From Bacteroidaceae bacterium (GTDB lineage: Bacteria > Bacteroidota > Bacteroidia > Bacteroidales > Bacteroidaceae): a DNA stretch of 64,000 nt. The DNA is taken from assembly GCA_017650105.1 (NCBI GenBank), contig JAGCFO010000028.1:1-64000 (forward strand), given 5' to 3'. The notes beneath the pieces were generated by a model. That model searched no databases, was not told the origin of the DNA, and was given only the letters and a program-made list of their open reading frames with translations. Shown piece after piece: positions 51,374 to 60,169 of this stretch; the stretch's first letter is position 1; every line of letters begins with the position of its first letter. Both the position numbers and the translations under genes were made by a program.

Positions 51374-54300
51374 TTATTTGGCAATTCTTTTCTGGTTCCC
51401 TTCAATGTAGATAGTACCCGAAGGAAGCAGGGAAGGATCGCAGACAACACGTCCCAGCATGTCGACGATGTACTTGGGAGCGTTGCTTCGGCTATCGGTA
51501 ATAGGCTCAACGCTTGCGGGGACGATACACTTCAGCGTCATATAGTCGATGTCGGGCATCCAGTTGCTTTCGTTGTACAGGCGAATGGTGTTCAATCCAG
51601 GCTCTAAGTCAATAAAGGTGCTCCATGAATCGGTGCGCGTCCAACTTCCGCTGTTACAGTTTTTCGATTTGGGTTGTCCGTCGTTGACTTGGAGGAATAT
51701 TTTCCGGGTATCTTGGCTTGCGAAGTAGATGACAATTTTATACTGGCCTCCTTCTTTGCTCCACACGTTTTGCCATTGTAAATCATTGTTGGCGCGCCTT
51801 CCTAACCATCCGACACCTTTTCCGCATGAAAAACCTGAGTCGTTTTTCCAAGAGGCAACATCGTTCTTGCCTACTTTGCTGAAGTCGCTCAGATAGGCTG
51901 TCTCAGCCTCGTAACACGTGCGCTCAAGACGCTCTTCGCCTTCCACAAGATAGATGCGAGTGGCATGAGCGGGAATAGTAACGGAGAAAGATGTCGTTGT
52001 GCAGTCGCTAAGGTCTTTCTGCTCAAATAAGTCGCGCATCTTGATGGTTCCTGCCAAGTCAATGCTCTCCCATTTCAGTTTTGTTGTGCGTTCATTGTCT
52101 GTGGGGTTGTAAAGGGCAACCACACGCTTGGTGCCAAAGAGCTGCTCGAAGTCTTTTACCATCGTGTAAACATGTCCGTCGTAGTAAGCAGGATAAGCCT
52201 GAAGATGCAGGCTGTCTTGGTTGATAGCAATCAAGTCGCTATTCGTCATTAGTTTGCGAGCTTGCTCTGACACGTTACTCATATCGCAGCCGATGAGAAG
52301 GGGAGAATCCATGATGCACCACATGCCGAAATGCGTTTTGTCTTCCTCTTCCGACATGCCGCGTCCCACTTCCAGCATGTCCATATCGTTATAGTGCCCT
52401 TCGCGGCAGAAGGCTGAGAGTGCGATATTCTCGTCGATGATGCCCTTTACGGAAACCCAGTCGTTGTAAATATCTCCTGTCGTGCGCCAAGAGCCTGCAA
52501 TGTCGTATGCCCATGTTCCAGGGAAAGACCAGCGGCAGATATTCATACGTAAATCGCTTCTTCCTGCCTTTGCCGCTGCTGCACGCATTGCAGCAGCAAT
52601 GATGCTATATCGCTCTTCTTCATCAGTCACGTAGCCCTCTTCTGTTAATCTGGAGGCGCCGCAGTAGTCCACTTTAATGAAATCGAATCCGCAATCCACA
52701 AACCAGAAGTCCATATCCTGCTGTTCGTGTTGCCAAATGCCGCTTCCCATTCCCCAAGGGTCACCCCAAGAAGCCGTGCCCTGAGCTGAAGCACAAGTGT
52801 TGTCGCCCGCATCGGTATAGATGCCCGCTTTCAGATTCTTGCTATGGATGTAATCCACAAGGGGCTTAAGCCCGTTAGGGAACTTTTGAGGATGGATAAG
52901 GAGATGCCCGTCGGATTCGTCATGATGATAGAAATAGCCATCATCGATGTTGATGTATTGGTAACCAGCATCGGCGAATCCCCTGTTCACACAAGCATTT
53001 GCCTGTTGTTTGATGAGGTTTTCATTGATGTTGATTCCGTATGTGTTCCACGAACTCCAGCCCATAGTAGGAGTGAGGAGCGCTTTTTCTTCTTCGGGCT
53101 GGGAGTCTTTGATATGAAGGAATTCTTTCCATCCGTCAGCACGCTGAAAACTAAGTTTACTGCCATCGGGAACGTTCAGCATCACATCGTGCAAAGTGCC
53201 GAAGTCGGCAACGTGCAAGTCCGTCTCTGGGGGAGTCTCTCCTAATAAAAAGATGTCGGAGAGTTTGTTGCAACCCTCAAATGCGTTATAGCCCACTCTT
53301 TTGATAGAGGAGGGGAGGGAGATGCTGTTGGCTGATGATTTATAGAAAGCATCGTGCCCGATTTCATCTACTATGTAAGTTTTGTTGTCGTAGGTGACAG
53401 TTTCGGGTATCACGATATCGCCCTTGTAGCCAAAGCGTTTCCCTTCGGGGAAGGTGACGGCGCAAGAAGTGGCGCTTGTCACTTGGTAAGTAATGCTATC
53501 GACTGTAAAGATTGATGCACTTTCAGGGAGAGTTGCCTCAGCTGGAGCATCCTTCTGTAAGATGAAAGCCCTGCTGTAGTTGAAGCAGAACTTTTCGTCT
53601 GGGTTGTCGGTTAGGGTAAAGGGAATGAGTGCTGTTCTTCTCGTCTCAGCGACAGTTTTGTTGTTATGCACGTGGAAAACATACCACATCTGCCCTTCTT
53701 TATCGCAGAAGATATCCCCGTGTCCAGTGCCGTTTAAGCCAAGATGATGTCTTGTCAAGATAGGAGAAGTAACCTTCGTCCAAGGACCTTTGGGAGAGGT
53801 TGCATAAGCGTAACCCACAGCATAGTTGATATTGCGATAATCGTTGCAAGAATAAACGAGATAATAGTAGTCTCCGTCCTTGAAAACAGTAGGCCCTTCA
53901 GCTACGGCGTAACCGTTAGTGACGTTTTGCCAAGTACCGTAAGCGGCTGAAACACATTGCTTAGCATTTGAAAGAGATTGCCTGTTGTCTGACAGGTCGG
54001 CTACGTAGATGGAATTTGAGCCATCCACACGAACATAATAGAGGTATTGTTTCCCATTGTCATCCACGAAGTAGAAAGGGTCTATCATGCTGCTATTAGG
54101 GTCTATTGCACCGATTTCCTCCTGTTTGAAAGGCCCGTGAGGGTCGTCGGCATAGGCAATAGCAATCTTCTCATCGGCAGCATAGGCTAATCCAAAGGAA
54201 GAGGAATCTTTTACCCTGAAAATCTGAGGAGCCCAGAACTTTGATGAGCCGAACGACTGGCTATTGTGCAATAGGCGCCCGTCTGCGGCAAGTCCTGCCT

Positions 54301-54484
54301 TTGGAGTCCAATGAACAAGGTCTTCGGAAGTATAAAGAGTGAATCCTCCATCCACTTCACCCGTGCCTGTGAGGTAATACACGCCGTCGTGACAAAAGAC
54401 GGTAGGATCTGCTAAGCGGATATCGGTTGCTTTAGTTGCCAGGCTCAGGCAAGCAATGAGGAAAAGGATAGTTGTTTTTTTCAT
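51374..54484 (-). CDS. Multi-domain GH43 - LRR - GH27 - CBM enzyme
   Basis: 1036 aa, signal peptide (ILFLIACLSLATKA). GH43 domain about 20-320: Asp26 in RLADPTVF, Asp135 in SSMIDPFYF, Glu196 in VAEGPTVF. Residues 355-420 are a BspA/LRR5-type segment (IVDEIGHDAFYKSSANSISLPSS, VGYNAFEGCNKLSDI). GH27 domain about 468-850: LTPTMGWSSWNTYG, nucleophile Asp606 in IKVDYCGA, acid/base Asp702 in YNDMDMLEVG. Residues 855-990 form a CBM6/35-like module (CYEAETAYLSDF), and a sorting-like tail ends the protein. It probably removes alpha-L-arabinofuranosyl or beta-xylosyl and alpha-galactosyl or beta-arabinopyranosyl groups from one branched glycan. Same strand as the PL1 gene upstream. Confidence 0.9.
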   Translation of the reverse strand: MKKTTILFLIACLSLATKATDIRLADPTVFCHDGVYYLTGTGEVDGGFTLYTSEDLVHWTPKAGLAADGRLLHNSQSFGSSKFWAPQIFRVKDSSSFGLAYAADEKIAIAYADDPHGPFKQEEIGAIDPNSSMIDPFYFVDDNGKQYLYYVRVDGSNSIYVADLSDNRQSLSNAKQCVSAAYGTWQNVTNGYAVAEGPTVFKDGDYYYLVYSCNDYRNINYAVGYAYATSPKGPWTKVTSPILTRHHLGLNGTGHGDIFCDKEGQMWYVFHVHNNKTVAETRRTALIPFTLTDNPDEKFCFNYSRAFILQKDAPAEATLPESASIFTVDSITYQVTSATSCAVTFPEGKRFGYKGDIVIPETVTYDNKTYIVDEIGHDAFYKSSANSISLPSSIKRVGYNAFEGCNKLSDIFLLGETPPETDLHVADFGTLHDVMLNVPDGSKLSFQRADGWKEFLHIKDSQPEEEKALLTPTMGWSSWNTYGININENLIKQQANACVNRGFADAGYQYINIDDGYFYHHDESDGHLLIHPQKFPNGLKPLVDYIHSKNLKAGIYTDAGDNTCASAQGTASWGDPWGMGSGIWQHEQQDMDFWFVDCGFDFIKVDYCGASRLTEEGYVTDEEERYSIIAAAMRAAAAKAGRSDLRMNICRWSFPGTWAYDIAGSWRTTGDIYNDWVSVKGIIDENIALSAFCREGHYNDMDMLEVGRGMSEEEDKTHFGMWCIMDSPLLIGCDMSNVSEQARKLMTNSDLIAINQDSLHLQAYPAYYDGHVYTMVKDFEQLFGTKRVVALYNPTDNERTTKLKWESIDLAGTIKMRDLFEQKDLSDCTTTSFSVTIPAHATRIYLVEGEERLERTCYEAETAYLSDFSKVGKNDVASWKNDSGFSCGKGVGWLGRRANNDLQWQNVWSKEGGQYKIVIYFASQDTRKIFLQVNDGQPKSKNCNSGSWTRTDSWSTFIDLEPGLNTIRLYNESNWMPDIDYMTLKCIVPASVEPITDSRSNAPKYIVDMLGRVVCDPSLLPSGTIYIEGNQKRIAK

Positions 54485-54494
54485 GAGTTTTTTT

Positions 54495-54557
54495 GGAGAA
54501 CGAATAATTTTTTTTGGAGAAGGAAGCGCGCGAGATGAAGAAAGAATAAATTTTTTT
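54495..54557 (+). repeat. 21-bp repeat array, 3 units
   Basis: Units at 54495-54515 (GGAGAACGA with ATAATTTTTTTT), 54516-54536 (GGAGAAGGA with AGCGCGCGAGAT) and 54537-54557 (GAAGAAAGA with ATAAATTTTTTT). Fills most of the 89 bp between the PL1 stop and the GH43-GH27 start. Confidence 0.85.
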
Positions 54558-54573
54558 TAGTTAATCAAATTTT

Positions 54574-56355
54574 TCAGGGCTTGCATTTGCCTGTCAGCAC
54601 TGTTCCGTCTGTTAGCGTGACGTGAACAATTAGCAAGGGCGACGTTGAGCCGATAGGGGAGAGAACTATGTCGTGCATCGCATCGTCGGCTGCCGTTTTT
54701 GCAGCAAGCAGGCTGCCGGACGGGCTGTAAACAACGACTTTCTTTATGGGGCGAGAGGCACGGATGCTAAGCCTTCCTCCTGCTTCGGGGCTGAGGACTA
54801 CATCTGCGGGTGTCCCATCTTTGCTGCGCAAGTATGCTTGTTCTCCTTCCAGCAAGAGGGTATTGATGGAGAGAGGCACTCCATTGATAGTGGCTCCTTC
54901 GTATTGGGCTGCAGTTATGTCAGCAACAAGCTCGTTGAGATAGTGCTCAAGCCAAGTGTAGCCGTCATCGGCAATCTCGTTGGCATCGGAGGAATCGGAG
55001 GGCGACAAATCGTGCGCAAACTCCCAGGCGTCGGGAATGCCGTCGGAATCAGAGTCCTTCGGAGCCTGAGTAGAATTATAGGTGCAATAGCCTCCCACAT
55101 CATCGGGGGTATCGATAATTCCCTTTGTCCCTCCCTTTGAGCCTTCGTAGGTATAAGTACCTTCTTCTGCTTCGTAAGCCACACGGGCATCTTGTGCATC
55201 ACGGGCAAAGCTGGCTCCAGCGAAGGCCAACACTTTTTCGAAAGCCTGTTCGGCAGTGTGTGTCGGAATGGGCTCGAACTCAAAAGGCTGGTCAGTACGG
55301 CATTCCGATAGGCTTTTGCCTGTATTGTTCTTCACTCCCTGAGTGCTCCAGTTGTTGTCGGTGACTGTGGCATTTCCCCACATATAGTTCCCGCTAAGGT
55401 AGTAGATGCCGTGATTGGTAGTAACGTTCTTTCCGTTGACGTCGATGACAAAAGACTTTGCGTCTTTGTCCATCTGTACCAGACGGCTCCTCACGCCCTG
55501 ACTGGTTGCTGGGCCATATTTGTAATAGTTGTTGATGATGTTATACTTTCCTGCTGATTCGCCTCCATAAGTGCTGTTAGAACCCCAGTTGTAAACTACA
55601 TTGTTGCGATAGTCGACGCGCTCTTCGGTAGTGTTTCCATGCGCATAGTCTAAACCGCTCCGCTGCCAACCGTTCAAACGAGCATTGCGGCTATCGTGGT
55701 GTGCCAGCAGATTGTGATGGAACGAAGCGTTTTCTCCTCCCCACAAACCTCCGTAACCATGATTCCCTTTGCCGTGAAGTGAGCAACGGAGCGACTCACT
55801 CAAGAGGCACCATTGCATAGTGAAGTTCTGATTGCCGTAGAAGGAGGCACACTCGTCAACAGAAAAGCTCATAGAGCAGTGATCGAGGATGATGTCTTTC
55901 CGATATCTTCCCCAAACTGCATCATCTTCGAAGTTTTGGTTCGCATCGCCTGGACGGAAACGGATGTATCGGATGATAACATTGTCAGCCTGAATGCACA
56001 CGCTGTTGTCTTTCAGACAGATTCCGTCGCCTGGAGCGCTCTGACCTGCAATAGTTAAATCGCCATTTTTAATGTTGAGTCTGCTCTTCAGTTCGATGAT
56101 GCCGCTCACGCGAAAGAGTATGGTTCGTTTCCCTTTTTGTTCTACACACCAACGCAGTGTGCCGCAGCGTGTCTTGCTGTCGCCCGTACTATTGTCGGCA
56201 AGGGAGGTAACAAAATAAACGGTGCCTCCTCTTCCGCCTGTGGTATATCTTCCTCCGCCTTCAGCACCAGGAAAGGCTGGCGTTTCATCGGCGTGGATTG
56301 CATGAAGAGGAAATAAGAACAGCAGAAGGATTATTATTGCTTTGTGTGTCTTCAT
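54574..56355 (-). CDS. PL1-family pectate lyase, secreted
   Basis: 593 aa, signal peptide (IIILLLFLFPLHAIHA). PL1 beta-helix: AFPGAEGGGRYTTGGRGGTVYFVTSLAD, GIIELKSRLNIKNGDLTIAGQSAPGDGICL, VIIRYIRFRPGD, LDHCSMSFSVDECASFYG and the catalytic Arg region HHDSRNARL. Residues around 430-460 hold an acidic DSDSDGIPDAWE motif (calcium-binding, thrombospondin type 3-like), then a beta-rich C-terminal tail. It cleaves polygalacturonate by beta-elimination. Works with the CE8 esterase. Upstream of the GH43-GH27 gene on the same strand. Confidence 0.9.
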   Translation of the reverse strand: MKTHKAIIILLLFLFPLHAIHADETPAFPGAEGGGRYTTGGRGGTVYFVTSLADNSTGDSKTRCGTLRWCVEQKGKRTILFRVSGIIELKSRLNIKNGDLTIAGQSAPGDGICLKDNSVCIQADNVIIRYIRFRPGDANQNFEDDAVWGRYRKDIILDHCSMSFSVDECASFYGNQNFTMQWCLLSESLRCSLHGKGNHGYGGLWGGENASFHHNLLAHHDSRNARLNGWQRSGLDYAHGNTTEERVDYRNNVVYNWGSNSTYGGESAGKYNIINNYYKYGPATSQGVRSRLVQMDKDAKSFVIDVNGKNVTTNHGIYYLSGNYMWGNATVTDNNWSTQGVKNNTGKSLSECRTDQPFEFEPIPTHTAEQAFEKVLAFAGASFARDAQDARVAYEAEEGTYTYEGSKGGTKGIIDTPDDVGGYCTYNSTQAPKDSDSDGIPDAWEFAHDLSPSDSSDANEIADDGYTWLEHYLNELVADITAAQYEGATINGVPLSINTLLLEGEQAYLRSKDGTPADVVLSPEAGGRLSIRASRPIKKVVVYSPSGSLLAAKTAADDAMHDIVLSPIGSTSPLLIVHVTLTDGTVLTGKCKP

Positions 56356-56417
56356 TTGCGAATGGTTTATCGTTGAGAGTGTATGAATGAGTCGTATCTT
56401 ATTGAGAGGTTTCTTTC

Positions 56418-59252
56418 TTAATACCAGTCGACGTTGGTTCCGGCAGATGACTTTTGGTCATATTTAAGCGCGTCTGCAAGCATGGAGCTATTAGCACGGA
56501 TGCTGAAATTGTAGCTGACGTATGGGCTGAGCACTACGCCACACGACATGCTGAAGCAATGGAGGTCACGCGAGATATTAAGTGTAGTGGTTGTAAAGTC
56601 GTGATCAATAAAATCCCATCCAGAGGAAAAGTTCATGTTCCATTTGTTGGAGATCTTTACGTTTCCCGAGATGTTGAGGTTCTGAGTAATCTTATATCCG
56701 TAGTATCCAGTGCCGTCGTCGCGTTTGTGGAAAGCATTAGGGGAAGTGTTTTCACGAAGCGTCACTCCGTAAGAAAGGGATAGACTCCAAGGTATGTTGA
56801 ATGCCATGTATCCGTCTTCGTCGTATTCGGCTTTTGCTTTCTCATTGTTTCCTCCTCCTGATCTGTTGGAAAAACGTCCTTTGTCGGGAGCCTTGGGTGC
56901 TGATGCATCCGAAGCATCGGCGTTGTCGCCTTCTTCCCCTTCGTCTTTGTCAGACTTGTCTGGATTTAGGAGCTTATTTATCTTCTCTTTCCATTCGTTC
57001 CACGAGTTGTTGTTAAAGGTATAGGAGAGGTTCTGGCTCATTCCTGGGAACCTAGGCAGGTGTCCTCTTACCCACATCTCCTGATCATCGCCCGTAATGG
57101 CAAGTTTACCACTTGCATCTTCTGTCCATACATATCCGTAAGTAGGCCATGTAGTGTTGAGGCTAAAGGTATAGCTCTTGGTAAATTTCATACGAAGTCG
57201 AGTGGTCAAGTTGCTCCAAGGCCTTGTCTTGGCTGCCATATTGTACGACATCGACATTCCTAATTCATCGATGAGGCTTACTTTCCTCACGCCAGTTGAG
57301 TCTTTGTCGGTTTTTACCTTCATCTCAACATTATTAGAGAGGTCGACGCTTACAGTCCCCGATTTCCCTTGCCCCACAGTGCCGTACAGAGAGCCGGTGT
57401 AGGGCGAATAGTCTACCGTGTGAACTTCGCCGTTGGCGTCGGTATAAGTGTATGACTTCCAGAATCCGTATCGCGAGTCGCTGAAGTCGGGCGACAAAGT
57501 ATAGCTTACTGATGGTGTCAACACGTGTCTAACCATTTTTACCTTGTCACCTAAGAAAGGCAAAGGAGTGTAGAACCCGTATAGTTTTGTGTTAGCACTA
57601 ACAGCGAAGTTGTAGTTCCAAACGCGGTTAAAGCCGTAGATGGTGTCCTTCACTGCTGCTCGCCGGCTCTCGTCCCACCTCTGGTCTATATGGTATGTGT
57701 ACCATCGACTAGTGTAGTTGAACGAGGGCGTGATGTTTATGTATTTAAAAGCGGTGAACGAGGCGCTGATCGGAATAGAGTGCTTCATGCCGTTTTTCCA
57801 GTCACGCGTGAGGCTTGTATGAAGGATTTGGTTCTCCTTTGCTGTCACGCTGTTGCTCAGAGTTCCTGTGTAGGTAAGGGCAATTTTTTCGTACCACCGC
57901 TCGTTTCCGGCTGCTTTTTTCCGCTTGAAGGGATAGATGCGGCTTAGGGAAATGTTGAGTGAAGGAAGTGTGAGCGACAGTGTGCTGTCGCGCATATTCT
58001 GTGCAATATTGAACGAACTGCTTATGTTGAGCTTTTGATCTGGGAAGGAGCGACTGTAACTGATGGATGATGTGCGTTGGCTCTGTGATGTGAGGGTAGG
58101 ATTGTAAAGGCTCGAGAGGTTTTTCTTCTCATAGTTAGTAGTTGCGTAGTTTACCGAAGCACTGAAATTAGAGTTAGGGTTGGCTTTGGCATCCTGTCGA
58201 TGACTCCATATGACTTTGAAGTTTTTCGACTCCGTGTAATCAGGCATGTTCTTTTCGCCATTGATGGTTACAAGGTAGTTAATGTTCACGCTGCCTGAGT
58301 ATTTGTAACGCTTCCTATAGTTACTGAGCGCGTTAACGCCCCACGACCCTTTCGTGAAGATTTCTCCAGTCAATTTCAGGTCCAGATAATCGCTGAAAGC
58401 GAAATAATATCCTCCGTCGCGTAGATAGAAGCCTCGTTCCAATTCGTCGCCGTAGGAGGGCATGATGAATCCTGAAGAATATTCGGTTGAAAATGGAAAG
58501 AACCCGAAAGGAATAGCCAGCGGCAGAGGTACATCGCAAACCACCAGATAGGCAGGGCCGAACACTACGTCTTTCTGTGGGCGCACCTTGCCTCGTGTCA
58601 TGTTGAGGTAGAAGTGAGGATTCTCGTGATCTTCGCAAGTAGTGTACTTACCATCCTGTATGTAAAATTCACCGCTTGCTCCCTTCTTTGCGTCGCGGCT
58701 TATCATGTATCCTTCGCCTTGAGTGGTAGTGACGTTGTGGATAAATCCCTTGCGCGAGTGGAAGTTATAGCTCATCGTTTGTGCTTCGTAAGGAGTCTCG
58801 CCCTCCTTGAAGACGGGACGCCCCGTTTCGTTGCCGAGTGTGTCGCGCTTTCCTTCGGCATACACTTCGCTCTTGTCGATGTTGATGGCAATATGGTCTG
58901 CTGTCAGTTCTATTTTCTGATAATTGACTTTTCCGCTTCCATAGAGATAGGCAAAACCGCCTCTCGTCCACACCATACTGTCGGAGGACTCGTAGTGCAC
59001 AGGGGCGTCGACTACTTCCTTTCGCACGCTGTCGGTAGGCACGCTGTCGGTTGTGAGGCTGTCTGCCGGAATGATAGAAAGACTGTCGCTTGGAGTGGGG
59101 GAGAAGGTGCTGTCGGCTGTAGCTGTAGTGTTGCGTGCACGACGCCCTAGTCGCAATCCCTGCGCGTTTGCAGTGTTTGCGACGAGCAACATTAGCATCA
59201 TGCAGAGGATAACTAAGTCTCTCTTTTTAGCTACGTCCTTCTTCCTATTCAT
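56418..59252 (-). CDS. lptD: LptD-like outer-membrane LPS assembly protein
   Basis: 944 aa from the ATG at 59252, signal peptide (LVILCMMLMLLVANTANAQ). Low-complexity Ser/Thr/Pro segment at about 40-85, then an OstA-type beta-jellyroll (FAYLYGSGKVNYQKIELTADHIAINIDKSEVYAEGKRD) and the LptD barrel: GPAYLVVCDVPLPLAIPFGFFPFSTEYSSGFIMPSYGDE, then aromatic beta-strands to the C-terminus. It inserts lipopolysaccharide in the outer leaflet. The acidic stretch around residue 780 (DKDEGEEGDNADASDASAPKAPDKG) is an unusual extracellular or periplasmic loop. Longer than E. coli LptD (784 aa), as in other Bacteroidetes. Confidence 0.88.
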   Translation of the reverse strand: MNRKKDVAKKRDLVILCMMLMLLVANTANAQGLRLGRRARNTTATADSTFSPTPSDSLSIIPADSLTTDSVPTDSVRKEVVDAPVHYESSDSMVWTRGGFAYLYGSGKVNYQKIELTADHIAINIDKSEVYAEGKRDTLGNETGRPVFKEGETPYEAQTMSYNFHSRKGFIHNVTTTQGEGYMISRDAKKGASGEFYIQDGKYTTCEDHENPHFYLNMTRGKVRPQKDVVFGPAYLVVCDVPLPLAIPFGFFPFSTEYSSGFIMPSYGDELERGFYLRDGGYYFAFSDYLDLKLTGEIFTKGSWGVNALSNYRKRYKYSGSVNINYLVTINGEKNMPDYTESKNFKVIWSHRQDAKANPNSNFSASVNYATTNYEKKNLSSLYNPTLTSQSQRTSSISYSRSFPDQKLNISSSFNIAQNMRDSTLSLTLPSLNISLSRIYPFKRKKAAGNERWYEKIALTYTGTLSNSVTAKENQILHTSLTRDWKNGMKHSIPISASFTAFKYINITPSFNYTSRWYTYHIDQRWDESRRAAVKDTIYGFNRVWNYNFAVSANTKLYGFYTPLPFLGDKVKMVRHVLTPSVSYTLSPDFSDSRYGFWKSYTYTDANGEVHTVDYSPYTGSLYGTVGQGKSGTVSVDLSNNVEMKVKTDKDSTGVRKVSLIDELGMSMSYNMAAKTRPWSNLTTRLRMKFTKSYTFSLNTTWPTYGYVWTEDASGKLAITGDDQEMWVRGHLPRFPGMSQNLSYTFNNNSWNEWKEKINKLLNPDKSDKDEGEEGDNADASDASAPKAPDKGRFSNRSGGGNNEKAKAEYDEDGYMAFNIPWSLSLSYGVTLRENTSPNAFHKRDDGTGYYGYKITQNLNISGNVKISNKWNMNFSSGWDFIDHDFTTTTLNISRDLHCFSMSCGVVLSPYVSYNFSIRANSSMLADALKYDQKSSAGTNVDWY

Positions 59253-59367
59253 AATAAGAGCGCGTAAAATTACTTCAAACACGCCTTATAGCAATGCTTT
59301 GCTGCCGTTTTTTAACTTTTATTTTTCTCATCCAATAGTTCTTGTTGCCGTTTTTACATTTGTTTGG

Positions 59368-59904
59368 CTATCCGAACAGCTTGTTCCAACGGTCAAACTT
59401 CTCTATTCCAGCCTCTCCGAACTTCAGAAGGCTCTTCCGGGCTTCCTCTACGCTTTTCTCATGGTCGAGACGCGTTTTCGAATAGAATTTATCTGCGTAA
59501 CAAATGACTTTTTCCTCCATACTCACGGGTTGCATGTCGCGATGTGGAAGAGGCCATCGGTTGCTGATGATCTGCTCAAGTGTGAGTCCCGTTCCCGTGT
59601 GTCGTTCGCACACGAGCGCGTGCCTCTCATATCCTTCGCTTCGCATCATTTCGGCTCCTATGAACCCGTGACAAATGTATGGCTCGTTTCCCGTGCAGAG
59701 AATGGATGGGGCGTTGGTTCGCACAATGCCGATGTCGTGCAACATTGCAGCCTCCCATAGGAAATCCTTGTCGAGACATAGCTCCGGATGTGCATCTGCA
59801 ATGCGTAGGGCTCGCTCGGCAACGGCTGTGCTGTGGCGAAGAAGCAGTTGCTGCAACTCAGGTTGGCCTACGTAGTACTTTTCTATAATGCGCAAAGGAT
59901 CCAT
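59368..59904 (-). CDS. HD domain hydrolase
   Basis: 178 aa. HD superfamily: HSTAVAERALRIADAHPE, then AAMLHDIGI with the metal-binding His-Asp, CHGFIGAEMMRSEG with the next His, HALVCERHTGTG and KVICYADKFYS with the late Asp. Members act as phosphohydrolases on nucleotides. This small stand-alone form in Bacteroidetes is uncharacterised. It lies 115 bp upstream of lptD on the same strand and divergent from mscS. Confidence 0.85.
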   Translation of the reverse strand: MDPLRIIEKYYVGQPELQQLLLRHSTAVAERALRIADAHPELCLDKDFLWEAAMLHDIGIVRTNAPSILCTGNEPYICHGFIGAEMMRSEGYERHALVCERHTGTGLTLEQIISNRWPLPHRDMQPVSMEEKVICYADKFYSKTRLDHEKSVEEARKSLLKFGEAGIEKFDRWNKLFG

Positions 59905-59942
59905 TTAGCTGAATTCTTTTTTGTCAAAACATTTTCTGATAT

Positions 59943-60014
59943 GGAGAAGGGAAAAATTTTTTTGGAGAACAAATAAATTTTTTTCCCTTCTTCATATGGC
60001 GAGATTCCTTCTCG
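59943..60014. repeat. 21-bp repeat array, 2 plus and 2 minus units
   Basis: Plus units at 59943-59963 (GGAGAAGGG with AAAAATTTTTTT) and 59964-59984 (GGAGAACAA with ATAAATTTTTTT); minus units at 59973-59993 (GAAGAAGGG head) and 59994-60014 (CGAGAAGGA with ATCTCGCCATAT). Inversion occurs at the shared A/T tail. Confidence 0.87.
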
Positions 60015-60075
60015 ATATTTAACCTTCGGTTTTAGATAGGTTTCGGCTCGGGGAAAAAAATAAATCGGGATTTAT

Positions 60076-60106
60076 TTTGTTCTCCTCTCGCCTTGCACTA
60101 TCTTTG
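60076..60106 (+). promoter_or_regulatory. Bacteroidetes promoter of mscS
   Basis: TTTG (60076-60079), 19 bp, TATCTTTG (60099-60106). The ATG lies 63 bp further on. Confidence 0.75.
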
Positions 60107-60169
60107 TCGGAGCAAAGGTAATGATTTTATCCGAATAATTCCCTATGCACCTTTTTTAATTATTGGAAA

